Positions 47,169 through 56,790 of a stretch of DNA of 64,000 bases are shown here, piece by piece. This DNA is from Fomitopsis serialis (taxonomy: Eukaryota; Basidiomycota; Agaricomycetes; Polyporales; Fomitopsidaceae): the NCBI RefSeq assembly GCF_022376445.1, contig NW_025955138.1, positions 1 to 64,000 of the forward strand, given 5' to 3'. Each line of letters starts with the position of its first letter. The first letter of the stretch is position 1. The notes beneath the pieces were generated by a model, which made no database searches, was not told the origin of the DNA, and was given only the letters and a program-made list of their open reading frames with translations. Position numbers and translations under genes: made by a program.

Positions 47169-48158
47169 ATGTCCGACGCTGTCACCCACAACCCCGACCC
47201 CGCCGCCGACGACATCGAGGAGCTGGAGAAGAGGCTCAACGCAGCGAAGGCCGCAAAGGAGGCGCGACGTCGCGCGGAGGCCGAGGCGAAGGAGAAGGCG
47301 GAGGCCGAGGCAAAGGCGCGTGCGGAAGCGGAGGAGCGGGAGCGGAAGGAGGCGGAGGAGCGCGCTAAGCGCATCGAGGCGGAGCAGAGGGCGAGTGCGG
47401 CGGCGGAGGAGAAGGCCGTGGAGGAAAAGAGGGCGGAGGAGTTGAGGAAGGCGCGGGCGGAGAAGCGGAAGGCAACGGAGGAGCCGGAGTCGTCCGGAGT
47501 GATCCAGTGAGTACCCAATGCCATGGTCCGGGATTCGGGGCTAAGGGAAAACAGCACGGAGTGCGACCGGTGCCGGGTCAAGGGCCTGGAGTGCGTCTTC
47601 GAGAACGTGGGACGCAAGAAGTCCTGCGTCGCATGCCATCGCAACAAGGCGGCATGCAAGGGTTCGACGGAGAAGCCGGAGACGACCCGGAAGAGGACGA
47701 AGAAGGCCGAAGAGTCGGAGCCGAAGAAGAGGTCGGCGAAGAAGTCGAAGTCCGTGGTCGCGGACTCCGACGTGGAGATGATGCCGGAGCCGGAGGCCGG
47801 ATCCTCCAAGAAGATGGCCGTGGCTCAGGAGTATGAGATGCTCCTGAGCGATGGTCGTCGGATCTGGCAGCGGGACTCGAGCTCCGGGATGACGAGCGCG
47901 GAGTTGCTCGAGGCCCTCCTGGTGGAGGTCCAGGGACTCCGTCGCGAAGTCCGGGAGGCGCGGACGGAGTGGAAGAAGGAGTCGTACCGGAGGGAGAGGG
48001 TGGTCGCCCACCACTTTGCGGGAATGGTGGAGAAGCTGGAGAAGATCGCGGAGCCGGAGAAGCTCCAGGAGATGGAGGAGGAGGAAGCGGAGTCGTCGGA
48101 CTCCGACAGCGAGTACGACCCGGAGAACGAGGAGAGGTCGGGTAGTGAGGACGAGTAG
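47169..48158 (+). CDS. Antisense Zn2Cys6-type protein encoded inside the gypsy element
   Basis: This gene runs opposite to pol, between the pol stop (48250) and the 3' LTR. Exons 47169-47506 and 47546-48158, joined across a 39-bp GTGAGT...CTAAG intron, give 316 residues in one frame. Residues about 15-105 are a Glu/Ala/Arg/Lys-rich predicted coiled coil. Next comes CDRCRVKGLEC, ten residues, then CVACHRNKAAC; the spacing C-x2-C-x6-C-x10-C-x2-C-x6-C fits the fungal Zn2Cys6 binuclear cluster. A basic, nuclear-signal-like stretch (KKRSAKKSKS), a helical region and a very acidic tail follow. A TATAAG (47075-47080), a pyrimidine-rich leader and CCCACCATG support a real plus-strand transcript. Zn2Cys6 proteins usually bind CGG triplets in DNA; a regulatory role here is inference. 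The minus-strand open frames opposite it are Leu/Arg-rich shadows. Confidence 0.75.
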
Positions 48159-48249
48159 AATACGGGCACAGCCCCAAAATTGTTTTTCTTTTTCCTTCAA
48201 TGTAACTCCGGTGTGGTCCTGCCCGTAAGAATTGCAACGGAGTCGGAGA

Positions 48250-51200
48250 CTACGGAAGTGAGGCTAAAGGTCCGGGTTTCGTCGGATATGCGGCGTGAAA
48301 GTCTGAGACGAGCTCCGCAGCGTTTTCGAGTTCCGTGGCGAGAATCCAGGAGGTTTCCTCGTCAGTTCCTTCGTAACCAGCCCAGCGTACATAGTATAAT
48401 AACTGGCAGGCGCGACGTCGACGATCAATCTTGGAGTCCAGGATTTCGGAGATCTCGAACTCCGGTTCTCCGTCGATAAGGACTGGCGGAGGTGGAGACT
48501 GAACCCGTCCTGGTATGGTGTTCGGAGTTGCGGGCTCGAGCTGTGAGACGTGGAAGACTGGGTGAACAGCACGCATAGTGTCTGGGAGTCGAAGAGTGAA
48601 GGAATGTGAATCGGCTTGGGCGATAATGGTATAAGGTCCTAGGTTCTTTTCGGAGAACTTCTTTGCGGGACGTGTGGAGCGGAAATGTTCGGCTTTGACG
48701 AAGACGGTATCTCCGACCTTAAGGTCCGGAGCCGGAAGCCGGTGTTTGTCCGCTTGGACCTGGTACCGGGCTTGGGCCTGAACGATATTCGTCCGGAGCA
48801 AGGTATGGAGTTCGTCTAAGTCGACGACAAACTCGCGTGCGCGCGCGGAAGTGAGATCGCGTTCGGGATGAACAGCGAGGGCCGGATTGTAACCCTTGTT
48901 GGCGAAGAAGGGCGAAATTCCGGTGGTCGCATTCGGAGCATTGTTGTAAGCAAACTCCGCAAGGGGCAGGAGACGCGACCAGTTGTCCTGCTGGTAGTTG
49001 CAGTAGACCCGGATGTACTGTTCCAGGGTCTGGTTGACTCGTTCGGTTTGGCCATCGCCTTCCGGATGATAACCGGAGGTGAAGTGAAGGCGCATGTCGA
49101 GGGCTTTACCGAGTGAGCGGAAGAAATGGGACACGAACTCCGAGCCCCGATCGGAGGTAACGTGCGAGGGAACTCCGTGCTTGGAGAATACATGGAGGAC
49201 GAAGAGGTCCGCAAGTTCCGGAGCGGTAAGGGTGTCGTGCGTAGGTATGAAAATGGACTGCTTGGTGAGGCGGTCGACTACGACGAGGATGGCGGTGAAA
49301 CCATCGGAGTCCGGAAGCTGCTCGATGAGGTCCATGGAGATGGAGTTCCAGGGTCGCTCGGGATTGGGAGTTGTTTGAGCGTGCCATAAGGAAGATGACG
49401 GGGGACTTTGGCTCGTGCACAGACGGTACAGGACTTGCAGTAGTCTCGGACGAAGAGACGGAGTCCGGGCCAGGAATAGTCCCGGAGTATGAGGGCTTGC
49501 GTCTTGTTCTGACCGTAGTGTCCAGCGGTCGGATGGTCGTGACGGGATCGGAGTACCCGGAGACGGAGATCGTCCACGTCCGGTACGTAGATGTGACCAC
49601 TAAGACGCAGGAAGCCTTCTTCGTCGATGGACCAGCGTGCGTTGTCGCCCTGAGAGGCCAGAGCGAGTCCGGCAGCGAGCTCAGAGTCAGGGAAGGAGGC
49701 GGACTGAGCAGTCCGGATGTCGGAACGGAGTAGATGTTCGTCGTGGATGAGGGATGCGCGGAGGACTGGTTCCCGGAGAATGGTTGCCCGGAGAGAGGAA
49801 GCGAGCTGTTCCTGCGTGAAAACAGGTCGGAAGTTGTGTGGGTTGACGACGGAGTAGTCACTATCCCCCTCTTTTGGGTAGACATCCCAACGGCGCGTGA
49901 GTGCGTCGGGTTTGCTTCCGAGTTTTCCGGGGCGGAATCGGATGATCATATTGAACTGCGAGAGGAACTCCGACCAACGCGCTTGACGTCGCGTCAGGAG
50001 TTTTGTGGTAGCGAAGTATTCGAGGTTCTTGTGGTCCGTGACAACGTCGACCGGAGATTCGGAGCCTTCGAGATAATGCCGCCACGTCTTGAAGGCTTCA
50101 AAAATAGCCAAGAGTTCCTTATCGTGAGTGTCGTAGTTCAGTTCCGCACCAGTCAAGGTTCGAGAGTGAAAAGCGATCGGGTGGATTTCCCCGGAGTCCG
50201 CGGTAATGGACAATATTCCGGCGATTGCGTAGTCCGACGCATCGGTCTCGACGGTGATCTGCTTGTCGGGGATCCAGTGGTGCAGGATCGGAGCGGTGGT
50301 GAAAGCCTGCTTTAGCTCGTTGAACGCTTTACGGCAGTCCTCGGAGAAATTCCAGGCAACAGATTTCCGGGTGAGTCGGGTGAGCGGTAGGACGATTTCG
50401 GAGTAATTGTGAATGAACCGGCGGTAGAAATTGGCGAAGCCGAGAAACGATTGAACGTCTCGGACTTTGCGGGGTTCCGGCCAGTCCAGAATCGCCTTGA
50501 CCTTAGACTCAGCCATGGTTAGACCGTCAGCGGAGAGGATGTACCCGAGGTACTCGACGGAATCGGCGTGAAATTCGCACTTGTCCGCACGAGCGTAGAG
50601 GTGATGCTTTCGGAGCCGCCGGAGTACTTCCTTGACGTGTTTCCGGTGGTCCTCGGGGTTATCGGAATAGATGAGAATGTCGTCGAGATAAACCACGACG
50701 TGAACGTCGAGTAGGTCGGAAAAAATCTCGTTGACAAAACGCTGAAACGCCGCCGGGGCGTTGGAAAGTCCGAAGGGCATGACTTGCCATTCAAAGGATC
50801 CGTATCGAGTTCGGAACGCGGTCTTCCACTCGTCTCCCGGAGCAATCCGGACAAGGTTGTAGGCGTGCCGGAGGTCGATCTTGGTATAGATTCTGGCCTT
50901 CCGAGGACTGTCCAGGAGATCGGAGATGAGGGGAAGAGGATAGCGGTCCTTCCGGGTGATTTTATTCAAACCCCGGTAGTCGACACAGAGACGAAGCGAC
51001 CCGTCTTTCTTCTTGACGAAGAGGACCGGAGCTCCGCACGGAGAATTGGAAGGGCGGATGAAACCAGAGCGGAGGTTCTCGTCAATGTACTCTCGGAGAG
51101 TGTCGAGCTCTAGCTTGGACAAGGAATAGATAGGTCCGAGGGGTGGAACAGCGCCGTCCTCAACGGTGATTTTGAGGTCGTACGGGCGGTGTTCCGGCAA

Positions 51201-51947
51201 GATATCCGCCTTGGTCTTGCTGAAGACTTCCGCAAACTCGTGGTACTCCTCCGGTATTCCGGTGAGGTCCGGAGGCGAGTCGGAGACGGATGAGCTGCGA
51301 GCAGAGGTTGAATCGACGGCCAGATTGAGCGAATAGCTCGTGGATCCGGCAAGCTTGCAGGCCCTAGAGAACGCCACAGCGTTCACAAGAGATACCTGCG
51401 GAGCAGTACGCGGAGCAGGCGGAGGATCCGGTAAAGGATCCGGAGGGGTCGGAGGTGGTACCGAGTCAGATACGGGACGAGTCGGAGGTGCGGTTCGGAA
51501 TTGGATGCTGCGCTTCTTCCAATCAATCAACGGATTGTAGGCGGAGAGCCAGCTGTATCCCAGGACGGCGGAGACCGACTTATCGAGCGGAGTGACGTAG
51601 AAGTCGACGGAGAGAACTTCCCCTGAGGGAAAGTGGAGCGGAATCGAGGCGGTCCGAGTGATGGTCTCGTTAGACGTGCCGTCGAAAAGCTGCAGTCGGA
51701 GCGGAGTAACAGGCGAGGTGACAAGATGGTATTTCTCCGCGAAGTCCGAATCTACAAAACAGTGCGAAGATCCGGAATCGACAAGAGCGCGAAAGGGTGA
51801 TGGTACAGAGTCGGAAAATAGTTCAATTGTGAGGGACGAAGGGTCGGAAAGAGCGGACGCGTTGAGTCGGAGAACCTGTTCCGCGCGGGTATCGTCAACG
51901 CAGTCCCCACCGCGCGCGGAGGTCGGAGGACTGCGGACTAGTTTTTT
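48250..51947 (-). pseudogene. Gypsy pol (protease, RT, RNase H, integrase, chromodomain); one-base lesion
   Basis: Pol has no start of its own; it is entered by -1 frameshift from gag at 51941-51947. Protease carries LVDSGSSHCFVD (about 51,765-51,790). Reverse transcriptase has LFVKKKDGSLRLCVDYRGLN, QVMPFGLSNAPAAFQ and the catalytic VVYLDDILIYS. RNase H has VETDASDYAIAGIL and the integrase zinc finger reads HDHPTAGHYGQ...CKSCTVC. The integrase core has VDRLTKQ, SDRGSEF and GDGQTERVNQTLEQ (Asp, Asp, Glu). A chromodomain (EISEILDS...YYVRWAGY...SWILATEL) lies at about 48,290-48,480 and probably targets chromatin. The single defect is at about 49,360, where loss of one C from a short C-run shifts frame between the zinc finger and the integrase core. 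It could be a sequencing error, since everything else is intact. Confidence 0.93.
51899..51947 (-). promoter_or_regulatory. Programmed -1 ribosomal frameshift signal between gag and pol
   Basis: On the minus strand the gag frame ends TCA AAA AAC TAG. The heptamer A AAA AAC (51941-51947) is a canonical -1 slippery sequence, and the gag stop follows directly (51938-51940). After a 5-nt spacer, perfect 8-nt arms CGCAGTCC (51935-51928) and GGACTGCG (51906-51899) form a stem around a GC-rich loop. Slipping back one base gives AAA AAA CTA GTC and enters the protease/pol frame, which stays open. Confidence 0.88.
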
Positions 51948-53317
51948 GACTCCTTCGGAGCCTCTGGAGTCGTCGCCGGAGTTGCTTCGGCAGCGCGGCC
52001 TTTGGCAGCGGACGACGTCTTCTTCGGGCAGGCATTGGCAGTATGTCCGGCACCGCCGCAGAAGAGGCAGAGGTTGTTGTTGAAACGTCGCTGACGCTCC
52101 TCCTGCGTCAACTTGCCGTCCTTGCCCAGCTTGTCGGAGTACGGCTTAGCGGGGGCTTTGGACTGCGCCTTCGGAGTAGACGAAGTCGACGACTTGGACG
52201 GAGTAGAGGAGGACGTGTTCTGCGAGCCGGAGGAACCGGACTTCGCAGGCTGCGACGTTTTGGAGTCGGACTTGGAGTCGGCTGACTTCTGGCCGGACTT
52301 GTGCGAGCTGGGGGATTCCCTAGACTGCTCAGCCTTGCGCTCCCAGTAACGATGGTCGAGCGCTTGGGCCAGGTTTCGGAGCTCCTCCAGAGTGGAGGGC
52401 TTCCCGACTTCGGAGATGCGGTCCTTCAGACGCGCCGGAAGACCTTTGTAGAACTGGTAGCGGAGGGCGGAAGTGCCCCAACGAACCTGTGTCGCGAGAC
52501 GGCTGAAGTTGGTGATGTACTTCGCGATCCGTTGATTCTCGGACATGGACAGGTTTACGAGGTCGTGTTCTGCTTGTCCGGTGGCGTCGTACGGACCGAA
52601 GTTGATTCGGAGTTCCTGCTGGAACTCCTCGTAGTCCGTCAGGAACAAGGGAGGGGTAGACGACACTTGCTCCAATAGGTACGGCTCGAACCATTGCAGA
52701 GCAGTACCTTTGAGATAGGAGACGGCGTACGTGACCTTCTTCTCGTCGGAGTCGAATGTCTGGGGGCGAGCTTTGAAAACGAGCTCCAGCTGGGTGAAGA
52801 ACGACCGGAGTTTGGTCGAGTCCGAACCGTCGAACTGGTCCGGCTCCCGGACGTTGTTCCGCTCGCGCGAAGAGGGTTGCGTCGGAGCGGCAGACTGTCG
52901 CTGGAGGGTGGTAGCCAGGAGCGAAATAGCTCCGGCGAGCTCGTGGTTGACATCCTGACCCGTTGGAGGCGGGTCACGACGAGGTGACGAACGGATGGAA
53001 GGGGGTAGCGGAACCAACTCCGGAAGAATTGGAGAACGATCTGGAATCGGTTGTGGAGGCCAGTTGATTGGTCCGCCCGGACTATAGACCGGGTTTGCTC
53101 CTCCTTCACGGAAGGCAGGATCCTCAAACGGATTGTGGCTGGTGCGACGGGAAGAAGGAACCGGAGAACGTGAAACGGTGTCCGGTGGGAGTATTACAGC
53201 GGTACCCCTAACTGTGGGCGTAACGGGTGCAGCTCGAGTGGGTGTAACCGGAGTCGGATTGTTGACCAACGGAACATTATAACGTCGGGCGGAGAACCCG
53301 CGGAAATCATCGGTCAT
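51938..53317 (-). CDS. Gypsy gag (capsid and nucleocapsid)
   Basis: Starts with ATG at 53317, 31 bp inside the 5' LTR, and runs 459 residues. The N-terminal third is Pro/Arg-rich. The capsid-like retrotransposon-gag region follows (VSYLKGTALQWFEPYLLEQ, ELRINFGPYDATGQAEHDL, QVRWGTSALRYQFYKGLPAR). A Ser/Lys-rich linker precedes one zinc knuckle, CLFCGGAGHTANAC (C-x2-C-x4-H-x4-C), near 52,050. It builds the virus-like particle and packages element RNA. It is intact, and its stop codon sits on the frameshift site that yields the gag-pol fusion. Confidence 0.95.
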   Translation of the reverse strand: MTDDFRGFSARRYNVPLVNNPTPVTPTRAAPVTPTVRGTAVILPPDTVSRSPVPSSRRTSHNPFEDPAFREGGANPVYSPGGPINWPPQPIPDRSPILPELVPLPPSIRSSPRRDPPPTGQDVNHELAGAISLLATTLQRQSAAPTQPSSRERNNVREPDQFDGSDSTKLRSFFTQLELVFKARPQTFDSDEKKVTYAVSYLKGTALQWFEPYLLEQVSSTPPLFLTDYEEFQQELRINFGPYDATGQAEHDLVNLSMSENQRIAKYITNFSRLATQVRWGTSALRYQFYKGLPARLKDRISEVGKPSTLEELRNLAQALDHRYWERKAEQSRESPSSHKSGQKSADSKSDSKTSQPAKSGSSGSQNTSSSTPSKSSTSSTPKAQSKAPAKPYSDKLGKDGKLTQEERQRRFNNNLCLFCGGAGHTANACPKKTSSAAKGRAAEATPATTPEAPKESKN

Positions 53318-53334
53318 GTCGAGATCCCAAGAGT

Positions 53335-53346
53335 CAGTTCGAATAT
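53335..53346 (-). other. Gypsy primer-binding site, self-priming type
   Basis: Two bases inside the 5' LTR, the minus strand reads ATATTCGAACTG. This is exactly complementary to CAGTTCGAATAT in the 3' LTR (and with one G-U pair to the 5' LTR version), where transcription should start 33 nt after TATAAAA. In Tf1/sushi elements the folded-back 5' end of the mRNA is the primer; this layout fits that mechanism. No tRNA-like TGG start is present. Confidence 0.78.
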
Positions 53347-53348
53347 AC

Positions 53349-53963
53349 TGTTAGGATCGTGCGCTCGAGACGAAGTCCGAGGTCGGAGTTACGAAGTCCG
53401 GAGTTTCGGAGCGCAGTGGAATGAGGACTTGGCGAAGCTATTAACAACGCCCCTGGGAGAACTCGACGAGGTCCTCTATTTGGACTTGGACGGAGGTGGA
53501 CTATGACGGAGTCCGGAGATAGAGTCGGAGGAAGGAGGAGGAGAAGACGAGAGCGAGAGAGAGAAGAGAGAAACTAGACAGAGGTCGGACGGAAGTCCGG
53601 AGTTCAGACAGGAGTTCGGAGGAAAGGAAGTCGGATTGGTTAGACGAGGATAAACGAGATATTCAAACTGGAGTACAACAGTGCTACAGTTCGGTCTTTT
53701 ATACTAAGAGTCCTAATTGTGAACGGAAGACAATAAGTCGGAGGAAGGGATACGGAAAACAATAACGGAAGACCGGAGATGTTAGTAACCGGAGTGAATA
53801 CAATAAGCTAATTGTCCGTGCAAGATAGAGACCATGCGGTACGCTAATTGTAATCGGGAGAAGATAGGCTAAGCGAATACAATTAGACCGGAGTTCGGAG
53901 AAACGGAGACGGAGAAAACGGAACTGGAGTTCGGAGGTGGTCTTGGTGGCACGGAACGTGACA
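53349..53963 (-). repeat. Gypsy 5' LTR
   Basis: 615 bp. It differs from the 3' LTR by a 1-bp gap (AATCGGG versus AATGCGGG near 53,853) and a G-to-A change (TTCAAAC versus TTCGAAC) at 53,664, a CpG site inside the predicted transcript start. The minus-strand TATA box is at 53697-53703, with predicted transcript start about 53,670. Confidence 0.95.
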
Positions 53964-55961
53964 GCAAGTTGTCCTGCCCTGTAAGTGAAAACTCCGCCAT
54001 AAGTGTCCATGTATAACACCTCAACCAATGTACTGGTACTCACACAAATAGTACTCATATACTCATGGAATGCATTTATGCTTTACTCACTACTTACTTG
54101 TTGTACGGTCTCAGCAGCAACTGGGGTGATAGAGGTCAAATGTAGGTGGGATGCCACACATATGGCTGGCTCTGTTGCACAGCAGCTAATGCACCTATAT
54201 ACACAGATCTTTAGAGTTTTAGCATCTATAAGTTCTAACCAACAATGCTGGGGTATTAAATCATAACAGGATTGTATGCATACCATGCGATGCGATGATG
54301 TTCGCGCTGGTGGCTGACCTAGTGGCTGAGAAAAGGAGTGAGTTGGAATCGTGCACCTCGTCCTTGATTGGTGTCGGATAAAACGGAAATAGGACCCACT
54401 AATAGTACATCAATGTTAGTATTTGTCCGAGGTTGTTTGGAGTCAATGGCGTGACAGCCGGGGGTCGGTATGCAGAAGTGGTCGTAGTGGCGTGAAAGCG
54501 CCCGTATGCTCGTTAAGTGTGCAATGCACTCGAGCGATGTTCACTCGGGCACCGCTTCGGGCATGTCCCCGAACTGCCCGAGACGATGTTCGTCTCGCTC
54601 TACACGACCTCCTGCTTGTCCAATCCCCAAGAGACTTCACACATAGCATTTAGATATACAACACATGTTGCATACCAAGTTTGGAGACAATCCAACCACA
54701 GGAGATGATGTGATAAGTTCTTCTCCTTCCTATAGCCCCCTATAGCCAATTGATGAATGCCCTTGTCATCTCATCTCAGAAGCTTATTGTAAGTGTAAGT
54801 ACATACACATATGATGCCAATGTAAATTCTGAGAAGTAGTCATAATGTCTGGATGCATGTAGAGGCTCCAAATGAATGAATATGCTTTTTGTACATGTGA
54901 ACATTCTCATGACATTGAGGCACATATACTAGTCCTGATACTGTGAGTATACACAAAACAGTACATGAATGTGCTTGCAACATACTGGTAGAGCTTTCAT
55001 GAGCTACAGTGGAGTGGTTGTAATGTTATGCATGCCCCCTTGTGGCGAAGTTTCGCATTTTGGGGCCAGTAATCCTTCATCAAGCACTATGTGTTGCTTG
55101 TGGATAATCATAGCAGTTTTCTAGAGTTTATTAGAGTATATTATGCCACTTCTGGCCGCTCTATTGATGGGTATTAGGTAGGCATCACTGAGGAGATAGT
55201 CATACTATTCCGAGGTAATAACACATTGTATACACTTGGTAAGCTTATATACAGTGTAAGTATCACTACTAAATGTATGACCCAAGATATTGCGAGAAGA
55301 AAAGAAGAAGGGAGCGAGATATTCGTGCTCGTCGTCACCGACAGCGAGCACAGCACCCGACGCGGTGGCGAGCGCGCGTGGGAATCACCCGATCAACGAC
55401 CGTGGGAGTGCCGCGAGGCTCGGGAACGCGCCACCCAGCCGCGCATCAGAGTCAACGCGGACCCGATCTCCGCACGGGCCCGCCATGGTCGTCGACGGTG
55501 AGCGCGATGCGATGGGCCCGTGCGCGTGGCGGCGAGCTCAGCGGGCGTGGCGTCGGCTTACCAAACGTCGGGCGCGACGCCCGGGATCGGGAAGATCCGT
55601 GATCTTGAGGGGAGCGCCCTCAGCCACGTAGCACGTGCGCTGCTCGAGGGATACCGGACTTGGGCAATGGAGAGGAGGAGGGGGATGATTACCTTAACGA
55701 GGAAAGGGGACGGTGGGCAGTGGTAAATTGCGTGTATGCGGGGACAGGGCTAACTGATTCGTTAGCTACGCGATACGATACCCGTATCAAGAGCTTATCA
55801 GCCGGGAGATATCCGAGAGCGAGGTGCTCGCTCGTCGGCTACCCCGGCCCACCTGCTCCATTTGGTAGGTGGTCTCAGATTCAGATCGGTCCGATCCGAT
55901 CCCGGTCCACCTGCCTAACGCGGAATGAACGCGGGGCGAGACATTGATGTCCTCCGTCTGA
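53964..55961. other. Gene-poor interval with no firm gene
   Basis: The first 0.5 kb and 54,650-55,250 are AT-rich without recognisable content. Around 54,480-54,620 is a GC-richer patch with GAACATCG-like words. From 55,300 to 55,950 the DNA turns strongly GC- and CpG-rich. Its plus-strand frames are Arg-rich, match nothing I know, and may be decayed upstream parts of the Harbinger remnant that follows. Confidence 0.4.
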
Positions 55962-56260
55962 GTGATTGCAACCCATTCCTCGGTGCTATGCCCAGCCAGA
56001 GGCCGCAAGGCAATTGAAGCCATGATGGTTATTCACAATCTTGCCATCGATTGGGGGGATAAGCCAGAAGACATCCTCAGCTTCGATCCACGGGATGATT
56101 GGACTGCAGAGGATTTGGATGACGCGGTGATAGACCCTGACCTTGTTCATGTCATTTTCACGACCATGCAGACGTACCCAAGCATGAAACGGAGGCATGG
56201 TTGAAGAGAATGGGCCTGCAGAAACGTTTAGATCTACTTGACGAACTCTTTCCATTGTAG
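55962..56260 (+). pseudogene. PIF/Harbinger transposase C-terminal remnant
   Basis: The plus frame reads RKAIEAMMVIHNLAIDWGDK and PEDILSFDPRDDW, which corresponds to the end of DDE_Tnp_4 transposases (the hydrophobic-VIHN- motif after the catalytic Glu). A frame change near 56,190 leads into EAWLKRMGLQKRLDLLDELF, ending with TAG at 56258-56260. The catalytic core is missing upstream, so it is a fragment. It is clearly different from the Harbinger gene at 25-28.7 kb. Confidence 0.7.
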
Positions 56261-56354
56261 TAACCAGTAACGACAGATTATGTATCCAAATTAAAAGCCC
56301 TAAGTAAGTATTCCTCCGCCGCCTCCCTGAGCTTCGCAGAGACACCCTGAGAAC

Positions 56355-56610
56355 TGTTGAGTTCGCGCCGCGATCTCGATCTCCGCCACCGGGCACGTGA
56401 CGTACCGCCGGGGGCGGTTCGTCTTCTCGTCTCTCCCCCTTCCCTTCTCCTCAGTCGAATTGTACCGCGACTGAGGTGAGACCCAAACCATTACTATACG
56501 TTAGGATTGTACTGACTACCTACATAGCGTCTGACCGACGATTTAGGTAGATCAATGCTCAGTCAAATTGTACCGCGACTGAGCGTCTGACCGATGATTT
56601 AGCTTCTACA
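56355..56610 (+). repeat. Probable 5' LTR of a second copia element
   Basis: It starts TGTTGAG and ends CTTCTACA, directly followed by the GGTTATGAGCCCC primer-binding word. It contains two copies of AATTGTACCGCGACTGAG and two of GCGTCTGACCGA. No matching 3' LTR was found before the window's host genes, so the left border is inferred from the TG end only. Confidence 0.55.
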
Positions 56611-56623
56611 GGTTATGAGCCCC
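56611..56623 (+). other. Copia-2 primer-binding site (initiator tRNA-Met anticodon arm)
   Basis: GGTTATGAGCCCC adjoins the LTR end and is the same word used by the copia element at 18197-18211. It complements GGGCTCATAACC of initiator tRNA-Met. Confidence 0.75.
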
Positions 56624-56790
56624 GGACGGTGTTTCTGACCCGCCCGCTTACCTGAGGCTTCTCCTCAGCTATTCAGACCTCGGAACAAGTTTGAGGCACC
56701 CATCAAAGTGTGCCTACCCCGCATATTCCCCGCATATAGCCACCTTCTCGGCCAACGACGAATACCCCGACCTCGAGTCCCAGGGTCTCG

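Larger units (their letters stand above)
46385..53963 (-). mobile_element. Gypsy-type chromovirus LTR retrotransposon (Tf1/sushi-like), nearly intact
   Basis: LTRs of 616 bp (46385-47000) and 615 bp (53349-53963) differ by one substitution and one 1-bp indel. Minus-strand order is 5' LTR, self-priming site, gag, -1 frameshift, protease, reverse transcriptase, RNase H, integrase with chromodomain, then a plus-strand antisense gene, then 3' LTR. Integrase after RNase H is the gypsy order; the C-terminal chromodomain places it with the chromoviruses. The only visible coding lesion is one missing base in pol. The flanking 5-mers (GAAGC at left, GCAAG at right) do not match, so no target duplication is seen. 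Confidence 0.95.

Noticed and set aside
47541..48200. 219-residue minus-strand frame directly after pol, a possible envelope-like third gene
   Set aside because: It is Leu/Arg-rich with no signal peptide or domain, exactly what the complement of GAG/AAG-rich coding sequence gives. The plus-strand frame has the zinc cluster, splice sites and start context.
54517..54708. Small plus-strand frame near 54.5 kb
   Set aside because: It has no family motifs, splice context or codon pattern; it is short enough to be chance in a GC-rich patch.
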